The translations under genes and the position numbers were made by a program. From assembly GCF_000611645.1 (NCBI RefSeq), contig NW_014013237.1, positions 1-18,525 on the forward strand: a stretch of 18,525 nucleotides of DNA. The letters are read 5' to 3'. The first letter of the stretch is position 1; each line of letters starts with the position of its first letter. Origin of the DNA: Monoraphidium neglectum (taxonomy: Eukaryota > Chlorophyta > Chlorophyceae > Sphaeropleales > Selenastraceae). Of this stretch, positions 1 to 11,008 are shown one piece after another. The notes beneath the pieces are model-generated. The model was not told the origin of the DNA. It was given only the letters and a program-made list of their open reading frames with translations, and ran no database searches.

Positions 1-3000
1 CCTTATGTGTATGCTTGCTGGCAGATTCGTTGGAAGGTTAGGAATGAGGAGGTCCGCTCTAATGAGCGCGAGGCCGATGGCAGTGATGCTATGGTATGAG
101 TAACTTATCTATCTATCTATCTTGGACAGATTGTTGGCCTTTGATTGATGCAGGGCATCCCCCGCAACACGCAAGTTGCCAGCTGCGGGTGCGTACATAT
201 GTAGGGCTGTTGTGTGTGCCTCAGCATCATCACCTGTCCCGCCATCGCCCTTCCTCCTCCCTCGTGTTCAGGTGGCTGCCACACGCCCGGGCAAGATTGA
301 GGGGCCCGCCTTTGACCTGGAACTTCTGAGGCTGGTCAGGGCCACCTGCCGCATGGCTGGTGGCATGAGAGCGACAGGCCCCAAGCGCCGCCCTCCCAAA
401 GAGGTGAGGGACAGAGGATTACTCGGCAGCAATGAAATTTCTGCATTGCAAAGCGGAGGCCAGCGGAAGTTTTGACCATGTGCTGCAAAGCACTTCTGCT
501 CACATGGGGCAACGGCATGTGCCTCACTACACTGTGCAGGCATCCCGCCACCAGAGTTGCGTAAGCGACACTCCATTCACCTGATATCGTCCACCGACTG
601 TTGCACTGCTGTTCCTCTCATGTCCTGATCAAACGTAATCTGGCTCGCCGTCCCACTGCCTGAAGTTCCCTGCCGACACCCCTAACCTTGCTTTGTGTGC
701 CACCTTGCCGCAGAAGCCCTGCACCGCACCGAAGCACCCAGCAGCAGGGAAGGTGTCCCACGTCGGTGTGGTTGCCAAGTTCAAGAGCGGCAAGACGGTC
801 GTGACAGCCGAGGCCGAGGCCGAGGCCACCGCCTGTGCTAGGGACGCCCGCTCCCAGGGAGCTGGCGCAGCGAACGTCGATGGTGAAAGCCAGGCGGATC
901 TCGACGCCCGCAGCGGCGCGGCTCGCGAGGAGGTTGCCGGTGTGCAGCGGCAGGACATCAAGGGCCGGCAGGAGGGCGGTTTCCTTTTGCAGGTGAGCGG
1001 GCATGTGGGCACGCTAGACATAGCGCTCTGCCCGGCTCAACCCTGCCGCCGCCGCCCCGCAGCCAGCCTGGTACTCCTTTTAACAAAACCTTACTCCTGA
1101 TCGCGGTCACGCATCCCATTCCCGCCCGACAGGCCGTCCAGCCCCTTGACACGGCCCAGGGAGACGGCGGCGCAGAGTCACTGGCAGGCGCCTCGGGGCC
1201 CAAGGTTCCAGTTGCCGTGCCGGTCGGCGCCCGCATGTGCTCCGCTGACGTGGCCGTCCTGGTCGCCGATGCCTTCTCAGATGGACTCGAGTTTGCCGCT
1301 CTGCAGGAGCAGCTGCGCCAGGAAGAGGCGGTGGCGCGGCTCCTTGAGGCCGAGGCCGCAGCCGAGAAGGAGTGCGAGGGCCGCATTGCGGCGGAGACGC
1401 TGCTGCGGCGCAGGCGGCGCACCAATGACGTGCTCGCCGTGGAGAACGAGTTGCTTCAGGAGCAGCTGCGGCGGGCAGAGGCGGACGCAGCAAGCCACGA
1501 AGCGCGCGCCGCAGCCGCCGAGGACGCGTGGGCGCAGCAAACGGCGCGCGCCGATGCGGCCGGGGTGCTTGCAGCGGACCAGGCTGTGCGCGCGGCTGCT
1601 GCTGAGGCGCGCGAGGCGCAGCAGGCCGTGCGGGTTGCAGCCGCTGAGTCGGCAGCCGTCGCGGCGCGGTGCGAGGCCGCCGCGCGGCTCGAAAGGCAGA
1701 GGGGCGAGGTTGCTTCCAGCCATGCTGCCGCTGAGAAGGCCGCCGGCGAGATCCGAGGGCTGCGCGCACGCGTCGCCTACCTGACTGGTCAGCTTGAGCG
1801 CAGACCAGTGAAGGTGATGCCAGCGCGCAGCCTGCCGGTGGCACCCCGCAAGCTGGAAGTGGAGCTGCGCAGCCAGCTCGCGGTGGCCGAGGAGCGGCTG
1901 TCGGCGCAACAGGCGGCGGCGGCGGCGGCGCGCGCCGGCCAGCAGCAGGCCGAGGCAGAGCGCCTGCAGCTCGCGGCGCAGCTGGAGGGCGCGCGGCTGG
2001 GCGTGCAGAGGTTTGAAGAGAGGGTGGCCGCCATGGAGGGCGGCCTTGTTGTGGTGAGGGAGCGTGTGGCGCAGCTGCAGCAGGCGGAGGCCCTGGCGCG
2101 CCAGGGGCAGCGGGAGGCAGAGGAAGGCGTGCGGGCGGCCGACGCGCGCGCAGCCGCCGCTGAGGGTGCGGCCGCCTCAGCCGAGGCGGTGGCTGCCGAG
2201 TCACTCGCGGCGGCCAAGGCGGCTGCCGCGCGGGCGGCGGAGCAGGTGGCGGCGGCACAGGAGGAGGCTGAGCACGAGCGTGCGGCCAAGGTGGCGGCGC
2301 AGCAGGCACAGGCCGCAGCAGAGGCGGCCTTGGCTCAGGAGCTCAGTCGGGGAGAGCAGCAGCAGCAGGCGCACACTGCAGAGCTGCAGCGCGTGGGACA
2401 GCAGGCGGCGGCGTTCGTAGTGGCCGCCGCTGCGACGGCGTCTGAAGCCGCGGCGCAGCTGCAGCAGATGCAGCAACAGGTCGCAGCTGAGCAGGCAGAG
2501 AGGCGGGTGGCCGCCGAGGCGCTGGCTGTGTCGCTCGCGGCGGCCGAGGATGAGAGTCGGCGGCAGCGGCGGGAGTGCGGACGCCTGCAGCAGCAGCTGG
2601 AGCGTGAGAGGGCAGAGCGGCGGAGCGCAGAGGCAGCGGCGGTGGTGGTCTTGGAGGCAGCGCGGTCTGAAGCTGCCCGCCTGCAGGAGCAGCTGGCGGC
2701 AATTCAGGCCCATCAGCGGGCCTCTCTGGAGCCGAGCGGCGATGCGAGTGCCACCGACGGGGTCTCGACCCCGCAGCCTGTGACGCCCGGCCCTGAGCCT
2801 GGCGCCGGGGCGGCGCGCCTGCTGAGGCGTAACAGCAGCGGCGCCAGCAGCGGCAGCAGCCGGGCCGGCAGCTTCATCCTGCGACGCCTGCAGGCGGACG
2901 ACGCGTCGCCGGTGCGCACGCCACAGCGGCTGCAAAGCCTGGGCATGCGCGCCAGCAGTGAGGGTGCTGCGAGCGACGAGGGGCGCGAGAGCGATGACGG

Positions 3001-3178
3001 GCTCAGGGCCGCAGGCTCTGATCCAGCCCGCGGCGGCGGCCGGCGCTGCACTTGGATCAGGGTAGCAGCAGCGGCGGCAGCAGCGACCGCAGGCGTGGTT
3101 GCCGCGGCGGCAGCCGGCGGGCTGGTGGGCTCGTGGGTCGGTGGCGGCCGCCTGCGGCGCGGGCACAGGTGCTCGTAG
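1..3178 (+). CDS. Long Ala-rich coiled-coil protein with putative C-terminal membrane anchor (5' partial)
   Basis: I do not recognise the family. Four exons join in phase 0: 1-93 (or 25-93, if the CAG at 22-24 is an acceptor), 272-403, 714-992 and 1133-3178 (stop TAG 3176-3178). Introns 94-271, 404-713 and 993-1132 are GT-AG. The visible protein is up to 849 aa and its start lies upstream of the window. Exon 4 encodes about 450 residues rich in Ala, Glu, Gln and Arg with repeating patterns such as LQEQLRQEEAV and AAAEAA, typical of a long coiled coil. A Ser/Gly/Pro-rich linker of about 110 residues follows (near 2720-3045). The protein ends with an Ala/Val/Gly stretch of about 25 residues (about 3060-3140) and a short basic tail (RLRRGHRCS), a tail-anchor-like arrangement. 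A golgin-like or envelope tether is possible but is inference only. Composition bias makes homology calls unreliable. Confidence 0.72.
808..826 (+). repeat. Short GCCGAG hexamer repeat inside coding exon 3
   Basis: Three tandem copies of a GCCGAG-type hexamer lie in the third visible exon of the coiled-coil gene and encode an alternating Ala-Glu run. It is a small in-frame repeat that does not disturb the frame. Confidence 0.6.
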
Positions 3179-4526
3179 GGGGCGATGGTTCAGTATGTCG
3201 GTGGCCCCCTCTTCATAACGCGCTGTTTGGGGGATCCAACTCCTCGTCGACCAACACAATTTCAGGTTTCAGGGAGAAGTCCAAGATCGCATCCTTGCGG
3301 GGGCGTTTGTTCAAGGTTGTTACGCAGGGCTATGGGGGCGCTGCTCCGCCGGGCGCACGGCGCTAGCGGTCAGCCCCCCTCCTGCGACAGCCTGTTGGGG
3401 GTGTTGAGGGCTGCGCCCACCTCAATTACTTGGAACCTGCCTGAGCTGCTGTAGAAAACATGCGCCAGCAGAAGGCATTGCCGTAGTTTCCCTTTTACCA
3501 GGGACCATGCAGGGTTGGGGTATGGGTCTTGGCCAATTTCAGGCTATTTCGCTGCACCTTGCGCAGCAACGCGCGCAGCAGGCCGTCCTCCCATCCGTTG
3601 TAGGCGCGCACCACCGCACTCGTTTTTCACTGGACCCCGCCCCCTGCTCAGGGTGGCGCTTGAGGCTGCCCAGGTTCTCGAATTGGCTCTCATAACAGCA
3701 CCTCAAGGCACAGACTCCCTAGCCAACCAACAAATTCCCCGTTCAATGTGCCCTTTTGAATGCATGGTCTCTGCCCTTTGCCTGGTCGTTTTCCCACATC
3801 ATTGGCTTTGGTCCCTGGTGCAGACCGTACCCAGAACTGAGAACTTGGAGCTGTATGTAACAATGGGCTAATGAGGTTCAGGTTCCAAGGTTCGCATGTG
3901 CACCTTTAAGGGCCGTCATGGGCAGGCTGAGACCCGGCTTCAATGCTGCACAGACCCGCACTTTTCTGCTGTCGTGCTGACGCAAGTGAAGAAGCAGTGA
4001 GCGAACACAGGCCCATTGGCAGGAGTTACTCAAACGAACGCACACACGCTCTGGAACAAGAACACTTTGACCGACAAACCGCGGCGACGCGCAGCCGCCC
4101 AATGCGGCCGCTGGGCTGCCGGCTCTCAGGGCGCACCGCAGGCACTGCCGCGTGCGACGCGCGCCCGCGCGCACGCCTGCAGGCTCGCCGGCGGGTGCCG
4201 TCACATACAACAAGACTGTGATTGGCAGTGGCTAAGGACAGCGCCGCCACCATGCCGCCAAACCCACCCTCAGAAGGCGCCGCGGGCCCACACACGCTGG
4301 GGCGCGGCGCAAACACGCACCATGCAAGCGGAGCGTGCCGCCTCCTGCTCAAGCCCGCAACCCTCCCGCGCCGCCCGCCGCTGCTGATCCCCGCCGTGCT
4401 GGCGCGCGCGTGCAGCACGCATGCGCAGTGCAGGCGCGCATGTACACGCGCACGCGCACCTCCCCCTTGCGCGGGGCGGCTGCGGGCTTGCTGCGCCCTC
4501 CCTCCCCCCGAAACACCGCCACCGGC
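3179..4526. other. Convergent intergenic / 3'UTR region without recognisable gene
   Basis: This lies between the stop of the plus-strand coiled-coil gene and the stop of the minus-strand eIF(iso)4G gene, so both 3'UTRs should lie here. Open frames on either strand are short, have no recognisable domain and no convincing splice structure. The first part, to about 3880, fits a 3'UTR of the coiled-coil gene because a TGTAA lies at 3856-3860. I found no TTACA (TGTAA on the minus strand) between about 3880 and 4526, so the eIF(iso)4G poly(A) site is not identified. The part from 4080 to 4520 is more GC-rich and rich in GCGC and CACAC-like words. Confidence 0.6.
3856..3860 (+). terminator. Candidate TGTAA poly(A) signal of the coiled-coil gene
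   Basis: TGTAA is the usual green-algal polyadenylation signal. This copy lies about 680 nt after the stop codon and is the only one I found in that stretch on the plus strand. Cleavage would be expected 10-20 nt downstream. The position is seen; the function is inferred. Confidence 0.5.
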
Positions 4527-7500
4527 TCAGATGGGCACCGCGGAGAGGCCCTCCGACTTGAGCCAGTCCTCGACGCTGGGCAGGTCCCCATCAAACTCAT
4601 CAGCCTTCAGAAACTCGCCCGCCCTGATGCCCGCCGCCGCGCACAGCTGCGCCAGCTTGGCATCGCCGCCGCCCTCCGCCGCGGCCGCCCTGAACGCCGC
4701 GCCGGCGAGCTTGCGCTTGGGCTCCGCGCCCTCGCACTTCGACAGCAGCTGCGGCAGCTCGGAGAGCGCGAGGGCGCCCTTGGCGGCGGCGGCGCCGACG
4801 ACGCGGCCCAGCAGCTCGGGGGCCTTTGGGATGTCCAGGCTGTGAGAGGGGAGGGGCGGTGTGCGTGTGCGTGTGTGTGTGCGTGTGTGTGTGTGTGTGC
4901 GCGCTTCGGGCTTGGTTGAGGGAGGAGACGGAAGGGGCGCGATGGGGCACCGACCCGCGGGCGAGCGCTCGTCTGCGGCCGAGGCCCAAGCCGCGCAGCG
5001 GCTTGAACTCCCGCGCCATGCCCGTGGCGCCAGTCAAGCCGCGCAACGGCTCCAGACCCGGCCCTGTTCTTGTGCCCTTGAACCAACACTCCCAAACTCC
5101 CCCTTGAAACGGCCCCAACAAGCCACCACACCCCACCGATGAAGCCGCGCCCGACCCAGACCCCATATCACAGACGCGATGACAGCCCCCTTACACAGCT
5201 GCATGATGCCACCGACAAACCCTCGATGCCAAAACCCCCTGAAAACCAATGCACACGCCCGCACCTCAGGTCCTCCAGCCCCTCCGTATAGTGCGCGAGC
5301 CCCTTCAACAGCTCCGCCCCCTTGACCACCCCCTCCGCCGCCAGCCGCACCACCAGCCCCGCGAGCGCCGCCTGCTGCTTCTCCGCGGTCGCGTCGAACA
5401 CCTCCGACAGGCCGGTGACCACGACGCCGGACAGGTCAACCACGCCGGCCGCCTTTGGCGCGTCCCGCAGCTCCCGCACGCAGGTGGCCGCCTCTGAAAA
5501 GTCGCCGACGGACGCAAACTCGCGGAAGAGCGACTTTGACTTCGACTCAATGTCGTCGGGGCCGAGGGGCTTGCCAGATGCGGCGGGCCTGGGTGGTGGG
5601 GGGAGGTGAACGGGTGGTTGAGGGAGGATCGGCGGTGCGTTGAGGGGTTGACCGGCGGGAGAAGATCGGATCAGGGCGAGTGGGGCGGGGCAAGGCAGGG
5701 GCTGGAGTTTGAGCCGGAGCGAGGCCGAGTGCCTGGCGGTGGCGCAGGCAGGGGACAGGGAGGGGCGGGCGTTGTGCAGACGCGCACCTGGCAGCTGCAG
5801 CGGGCGCGGCCGCAGGCGCCGCGGCGGCGGGCGCCGGTGCCGCGGGCCGCGGCGCCGGCCTGGCGAGCGGCTCCGGCGGGCGGTACTCGCCCACCAGGGC
5901 GCTGCTGCCGGCAAAGGCCCGGGGGCCGCCGCTGCGCTTGCCCACAAACTCCCAGCCCTCGTCGCCGCCGCGCAGAGGGGGCAGCAGGCTGAAGTCGTCC
6001 TGCGTCAGGCCCGCCCTCTGCAGGGAGCGCACACGCAAATTGGGGGGGGGGGGCGAAAAGCGGACGTGAGAGCGCGCAAGGGGTGGTCAGCGGCGCCGAG
6101 AGGTGGTGAGTGACAGAGCGGCTGCGGGACGCCCCACCAGCCTCGCCCTACGCCCAGGTCGAGGCCCGGAGGGCAGGCGCCCAAACGCTGGCACCACGCC
6201 GCCTCGGGCGCTGCCGCGCGACTGCTTCAATAGCTCCCTCCTCTCGTAGCGCCGCGCCCGCGGTCACACCCGCACCGGGCAACATACCACTACCGCGCGG
6301 GCCGCCTGCAAGCGTGCCCACTACCGTGCCCGCGTCCACTCCCGCACACCGCCGCACCCAAGCTGGGCCAGCAGAAAACAACACGCACCTGCACCGGCAG
6401 CGCGGGCAGGTCGGCGATGCGCGCGACGGTGACCATGCCCAGCTCCGCCTCCGCCTCCGCGTGCACCTCGTCCAGCTTCTTGGCCGTGAACGTCTCGCGG
6501 CGCGGCACCCTGGGGCGGTGGGGAAGCAGGGGTGGGGGCGTCGGCTTGGACGAGGCCAGGGATTGGCCCGGGGGACCTTGAGGATGAGGAGGCGCAGCGC
6601 CGACGAGCGGCTGGCGGCCGTGCAGGCCCCTCCGGCCGCGGCTTGCGTTTAAGTGCAGACGTCCCTGCTGCCGCGCCGCTCGCCCGCTTTCGCCCTCCCA
6701 GACCTGCAGCCCCGGCAAGACCACGAGCACGCCCCCTGCACCCCGCCCGAGCCTGCACCCCTCCGGCCACCCCTCCGTTCCCGGCCCCCCCTCCCCCCCT
6801 GGGCGCGCACCACTTGTTGCGCCGCATGTCCACGACATCCCGCACGACAAAGCGGATGCGGCTGCTGAGCTCCTTGGCGTCCTGCAGGCGCTGCAGGCGC
6901 GCCATGTAGCCGTCCAGCGCGTCGCGCGTCTTCTTGTCCTCGCTGGCGGCCAGGGCCTTGCCCGAGATCGTGATCATCTCGCACGCCGCCTCGATAGAGT
7001 CCTGGGGGGGGGGGTGGTCAGGGTTTCCGCGGTCAGGGGCGTCCCCGCGGCGCCGTTGCCAGGACGGGCCGGCTGGCGCGGCGCACCGCACCGCACGCGT
7101 CGCGCGGCGGTCCCCAGTCCCCGCCTGCCTCGTGTCAGCCCCGCGCACAGGCCCCAGCCACCAGCGCGCCGAGTCACGCTCTCGCCCCTTGCCCTCGCCT
7201 CCCTGTGCGAACTGCCGCGCCCCGCCCTGCCAGCCCCCCCGAGACGCGCATCGCCGCTCCGCCATGCCTCACTGCATCAAACGCCGCGCCCCGCGCCGCC
7301 CCGCCCCGCCAGCCTCGACACCCCCCGGCCCCGCCGGCGCGCCCCCTCACCTCTGCCGGCACGGACTTGGGGTTCGCTGCCTCTAGCAGCTCCCTGATGC
7401 ACACCAATATGATGTTCTCCTTGACGACCTCCTGCCTGTACAGCTCAGCAATCAGCCGCACCGTGCCCATGGTGCGCGTCTTGACGCGCTTCTCGGCCGC

Positions 7501-9694
7501 GGCGCGCTCCTGCGCGTCACTGATCTGCTGCAGCTCCTGTGGAGATGGGCGGGGGCGGGTCGGAAGCGGGTCGGGAGGGGCGGCAGGCGGGGTGTGAGGG
7601 CGAGGTAAGAGGGCGAAACGAAGAGGGCGGGGCTGTTTGCGACGCAAGGCCCGGGCCAGCGACAAGAAGCTGCGCGGCACGCGCAAGCCCGACGGCTCGC
7701 GCCGCCGCAGCACCGTGTGTACCCGCCGCCGTCACAGCGAGGGGGGGCGCGTCGCAGCAGCTGCGGGCCGCCGCTGCCGCCGGCGGCCCCGGCCCCGGTC
7801 CCGCCAGCCGCCCCGCGCCGCGCCGCGCCGCACCTCCCGCGCCTCCGCCACGCCCTCAAACTCGTCCTGGCACGTGTTCAGCAGCATGCGCTTGAACTTG
7901 ATCGGCCGCGTGTCGCCCTCGCCCGGCGGGAACTCGGGCACCTCGCGCGACAGGTGCAGGCAGAGGTCGGCATACATGGCGCAGAACGTGGGCTGCGCGA
8001 CGGCCGACTCAAACACGAGCGCGATAGTGGCCTTGAGGATGGCGGCGTTGGTGATGACGGAGAGCAGCTGGGCGAGCAGGCGGTCAAACTTCTCGGGCGT
8101 CAGCTTGTTCAGGATGCCCTTGACCGAGCGGATCGCCTGGGGCCGAGGGGCCGCGCACGCGCGCAGGTGTGTGTGGGTGAGTCGGAGCATGCGTGTGCAT
8201 GCGTGTTTCAGGGGGTTCAAAGGTGTACGCGCCAACATCCCTGATGTGCCAATGGGGACTCGGAGGCGATGTGGGCGGCTGCGCATCAACACCGCTGCCG
8301 CAACTGCTATGAGCGCCCTGGACTTGGGGCTGGCCCCCCTTGCCATGACACGCTGCCATGATGCATGCATCTGCAGTGCGTGATCGCCGCAGCTGCCAGC
8401 CGGCCGGCCGCAGCCGCGCCACAATCGGTTGTGGCTGGCCGGCCCGTGCGCGGAAGCCGCACGGCAACGCCCGCTCACAGCGGCAGCTGCGCTCGGGTCT
8501 GCTGTCCACTACCCACGCCCCGCCGGCCTCTCACCCTGTCATTGCCCTCCACCGCCGCGCCGACCACGTACTTTTGCCGCCCGAGGTCCTCTGCCTTCTG
8601 GATCTTCGGCAGCTCCTGCGGACCCCGGGACAAGGATTGTCGATGCGGCAGGGGACAACCCAGAGTCGCGCACGTTCGACGCAACCAGGGCGGCCTGTAA
8701 GCAAGACTGCATTGACCTTCTGCCGCTCGCTTGGGCCCTCGCCACCTTCGGATAGCCGGCGGACGCAGGCCAAACAGATTCCTTCACAGCCCCAGGTGCG
8801 TGCCACGCGCAGTGATCAGTGGCATGCGGTGACCGGCATCCGTGCGTGCCAACAGGGTTCGATGCTGCTGCGCGCTCAGACAAGCTCACCTTGCCGCCCT
8901 GCCACTGCTGCTGCCCCTGCTGTTTGCCCTGCTGCTGGGCCTGCGCCTGCTGCTGACCCTGGCCCCCGCCCGCGTTCTGCGCCTGCTGCTGCTGCTGCGG
9001 GCCCCGCTGCTGCGACCTCTCCTGCTGTTGTTGCTGCTGCTGCCCCTGGCCAGAGGCCCAGGCAGGCTCGTCTGACGCTGGGGCGCGCGAGCGCCAGTCG
9101 CGGTCGTCGACCTCCTCGGCCACGCGCTGCAGCGACTGGCGCTGGACGTCGCGCTCAGACTCCTCAGAGATCACAATCTCCAGCTGCAGCTGCTGCAGGT
9201 CAATTGGGCACTTGGTGTACTTCTGCGGAGAGTGTGGAGGGCAACCGGCGTCCCGCGTCGGCAGACTTGCAGTGTCACACCGCGCGCGCGCAAGCAGCGC
9301 GGCACCGGCGCTGCAACCGGAGCCGTCACATCGCTGCCGACCAGGTTTGTACCCCCTGCGACCCTGATCACGATCCATGCCTTCTCCGCACCTCCATGAA
9401 TCGCAGCAGGAACTCTTTGTTGTACCGAATGACCTGCCCCGGAGGCTTTTTGGGGCCCTCGGCTGCCACCGCTGCGGGGGCGGAGGCCTGCGAGTGACAA
9501 TGGAGGGATTATAACTCTGCTGCATCCACTGCGAGTGCGATCCAGGGCAGGCACAGTGAGCGCCGGCGGGCACTCACGATTCTGCTCCTGAGCGCATGGC
9601 CAGCTCCCTTGCCAAGGGCAGAGAAAGGCGAGAGTGCCGCGCCGCCGGGGCGCAGGGAGATGTTGCCCCCTGGCCGCAACGACACTTCCTCCAT
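4527..9694 (-). CDS. eIFiso4G: Eukaryotic translation initiation factor eIF(iso)4G (plant-type eIF4G scaffold), complete, 11 exons
   Basis: This is the cytosolic scaffold that bridges cap-binding eIF4E/iso4E to eIF4A and eIF3 at translation initiation. Exons in transcript order: 9694-9578, 9487-9392, 9222-8890, 8615-8535, 8136-7834, 7536-7351, 7001-6811, 6509-6389, 6017-5788, 5588-5265, 4839-4527 (stop TGA 4527-4529). All introns are GT-AG with matching phase, giving 764 aa, close to plant eIFiso4G length. The N-terminus (MEEVSLRPGGN) has the SLRPGG motif. Residues 61-67, YNKEFLL, match the eIF4E-binding consensus YxxxxL-hydrophobic. A Gln-rich linker spans about 130-178. MIF4G spans about 210-436 and includes GILNKLTPEKFD, PTFCAMYADLC, FKRMLLNTCQ and RRNKWVPRRE. 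MA3 spans about 554-764, from KSKSLFREFASVGDF to the end, and there is no W2 domain, as in the plant form. Start chosen: the ATG at 9694-9692 begins the conserved motif and exon. Confidence 0.96.
4859..4904. repeat. (GT/GC)n dinucleotide microsatellite in the last eIF(iso)4G intron
   Basis: Alternating GT with a few GC units fills 46 nt of the intron 4840-5264, starting about 20 nt from the acceptor of the last eIF(iso)4G exon. On the transcript strand it reads as a CA repeat upstream of the 3' splice site. It also makes spurious open frames coding for alternating Cys-Val or His-Thr. Confidence 0.9.
6042..6053. repeat. 12-nt poly-G run (poly-C in the transcript) near an eIF(iso)4G acceptor
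   Basis: Twelve G on the plus strand read as poly-C about 25 nt upstream of the acceptor of exon 6017-5788. It probably belongs to the polypyrimidine region of that intron and is prone to sequencing-length error. Confidence 0.75.
7004..7014. repeat. 11-nt poly-C polypyrimidine tract directly at a 3' splice site
   Basis: On the minus strand this reads as 11 C followed directly by AG and then exon 7001-6811 (DSIEAACEM). It is a homopolymer polypyrimidine tract of the eIF(iso)4G gene. Confidence 0.8.
8905..9048 (-). repeat. CAG/CAA-rich coding repeat: Gln-rich linker of eIF(iso)4G
   Basis: This part of exon 9222-8890 encodes about 48 residues that are mostly Gln with Gly, Ala, Arg and Lys interruptions, between the eIF4E-binding motif and MIF4G. 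CAG codons dominate, so the plus strand shows a Leu-rich open frame that is only a shadow. Confidence 0.9.
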
Positions 9695-10008
9695 CTAGCT
9701 GCAGGCCGCCTTCGATGAAGGCGATCTGTGCCGACCTCGAACGAGCGAGGCGAATTGCTGAAAATCAACACGATGTAAGCGAGTGACGCACGACAAGACT
9801 CGGACGAGAGGGCCCGTCCCGGGCAACCAAGGGGCGCCGAGTGTCAATGCGAAATCGAGTGCGCCTCAGGGGTTCACCCACAGCCAAACAATAGTCAAGA
9901 AACGAGATCAATTCGTATTGATTGCGTAGAGCCCTACTTGTGGCCAGTGCGTGATGGCAGTGTCGGAGGGGGGGGGGGGCTGGCTCACATGATGTGGCGC
10001 CCATCATG

Positions 10009-10016
10009 ATATATAT
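10009..10016 (-). promoter_or_regulatory. Weak TATA-like element upstream of eIF(iso)4G
   Basis: ATATATAT stands out in GC-rich DNA about 315 nt upstream of the eIF(iso)4G start codon. If used, it implies a long 5'UTR. The word is palindromic, so strand is assigned only from context. Confidence 0.2.
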
Positions 10017-10273
10017 GCGCCGCTCCCCGACCTCCAAACCCAACATCCATGACGTGCCACCACAAGCTCGCCGGTTGAAACATCGATATAATCTATCAGC
10101 CCCACACACCTGCAGTTGTCCAACTGCCATCAACCAGGTTCCTGCCAGTTTTGCCTCGCTAGTTTTCCCTCCGCCTACTGCTAGTTGGTGTTGCATCCCG
10201 GCCTAGCGCCATGCCACCATGGTGGTCCACTCAAGGTTTGCAGGCCCCTGGTCACTGCTGGTGTATACGAGTC

Positions 10274-10278
10274 TTACA
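10274..10278 (-). terminator. Candidate TGTAA poly(A) signal (distal) of the glycosyltransferase gene
   Basis: TTACA on the plus strand is TGTAA in the minus transcript, about 540 nt after the glycosyltransferase stop. It is one of two candidates. Confidence 0.35.
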
Positions 10279-10415
10279 CCAGGGCAAGGTCCGGCACCGA
10301 CACGGCCCGGTTCACAGCAGCTGCAAACAGAATCAGGCGGGCGACAGAACCGGTGCCACGTCGGACTGGAGTGGGGAAAAAATCCATGGAAGAACTCTCC
10401 ACCGATGTACATGAA

Positions 10416-10420
10416 TTACA
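10416..10420 (-). terminator. Candidate TGTAA poly(A) signal (proximal) of the glycosyltransferase gene
   Basis: TTACA on the plus strand is TGTAA in the minus transcript, about 400 nt after the stop codon. It is the first such word met downstream of the gene, so it is favoured over the one at 10274. Confidence 0.45.
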
Positions 10421-10816
10421 GGAAGCCTTCCACATCGTGGCTTTGGCTGCTGCGCATGCGTGCACGTGCATTTCAAGCTGTGCTGCGTTCACAAGGTCAA
10501 CCCTGTGAGGACCGCCTCTACTCACTTTTTCAGGCAAAAATGAATGTGTCGACAAGTCAATTGGCAATGTTGACAACCGGGCTGAACAAAATTCAGGGCT
10601 GAGATAAGATCTACCAGCGTGCCGACCCATGGCATCTGAGCAACTGCCCAACAGAATGTCGGCAAATGCTAAAACTTGTGACCAGAGGCCAGGATCCTTG
10701 TGATGCGCCATCAAGCTGTTGGCGCGACCAGGATCAGCCTCCAACCACCTTTGCTGTACGACTCACACGCTAGTGGGCAAGTCAATGTCGCCCTTGCGAA
10801 AGCCGAAATATGGCGC

Positions 10817-10922
10817 TCACAGACCCGGGAGCTGAAGCAGCAGCTGTGGCTGCTGCGGGAAGCCAGCCATCCCCAGCAGCGCTGTCAGCTCTGCAGCAGC
10901 CTGCTCCTGGTGCGATATCCAT

Positions 10923-11008
<86 letters not shown>

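Larger units (their letters stand above)
9695..10816. other. eIF(iso)4G upstream region and 3'UTR of the glycosyltransferase gene
   Basis: This lies between two minus-strand genes in the same orientation. The part near 9695 is the 5'UTR/promoter side of eIF(iso)4G, and the part near 10816 is the 3'UTR of the glycosyltransferase gene. It holds a poly-G run of 12 (9968-9979), an AT octamer (10009-10016) and two minus-strand TGTAA words. Open frames on the plus strand (10185-10602) show no known domain and no splice-supported extension. Confidence 0.6.

Noticed and set aside
1107..2309. 400-codon Arg/Pro/Ala-rich open frame on the minus strand
   Set aside because: It is a shadow of the GC-rich coiled-coil exon on the other strand, with no domain and low-complexity composition.
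4222..4919. Two overlapping plus-strand open frames of about 200 codons
   Set aside because: They overlap the last eIF(iso)4G exon antisense; no motif or splice support.
8842..9075. Leu-rich, membrane-like small protein on the plus strand
   Set aside because: It is the antisense reading of the Gln-rich eIF(iso)4G linker, whose frame and splice sites are well supported.
10185..10602. Possible small plus-strand gene of 107-127 codons
   Set aside because: No recognisable domain and no supporting signals; it overlaps the likely 3'UTR of the glycosyltransferase gene.
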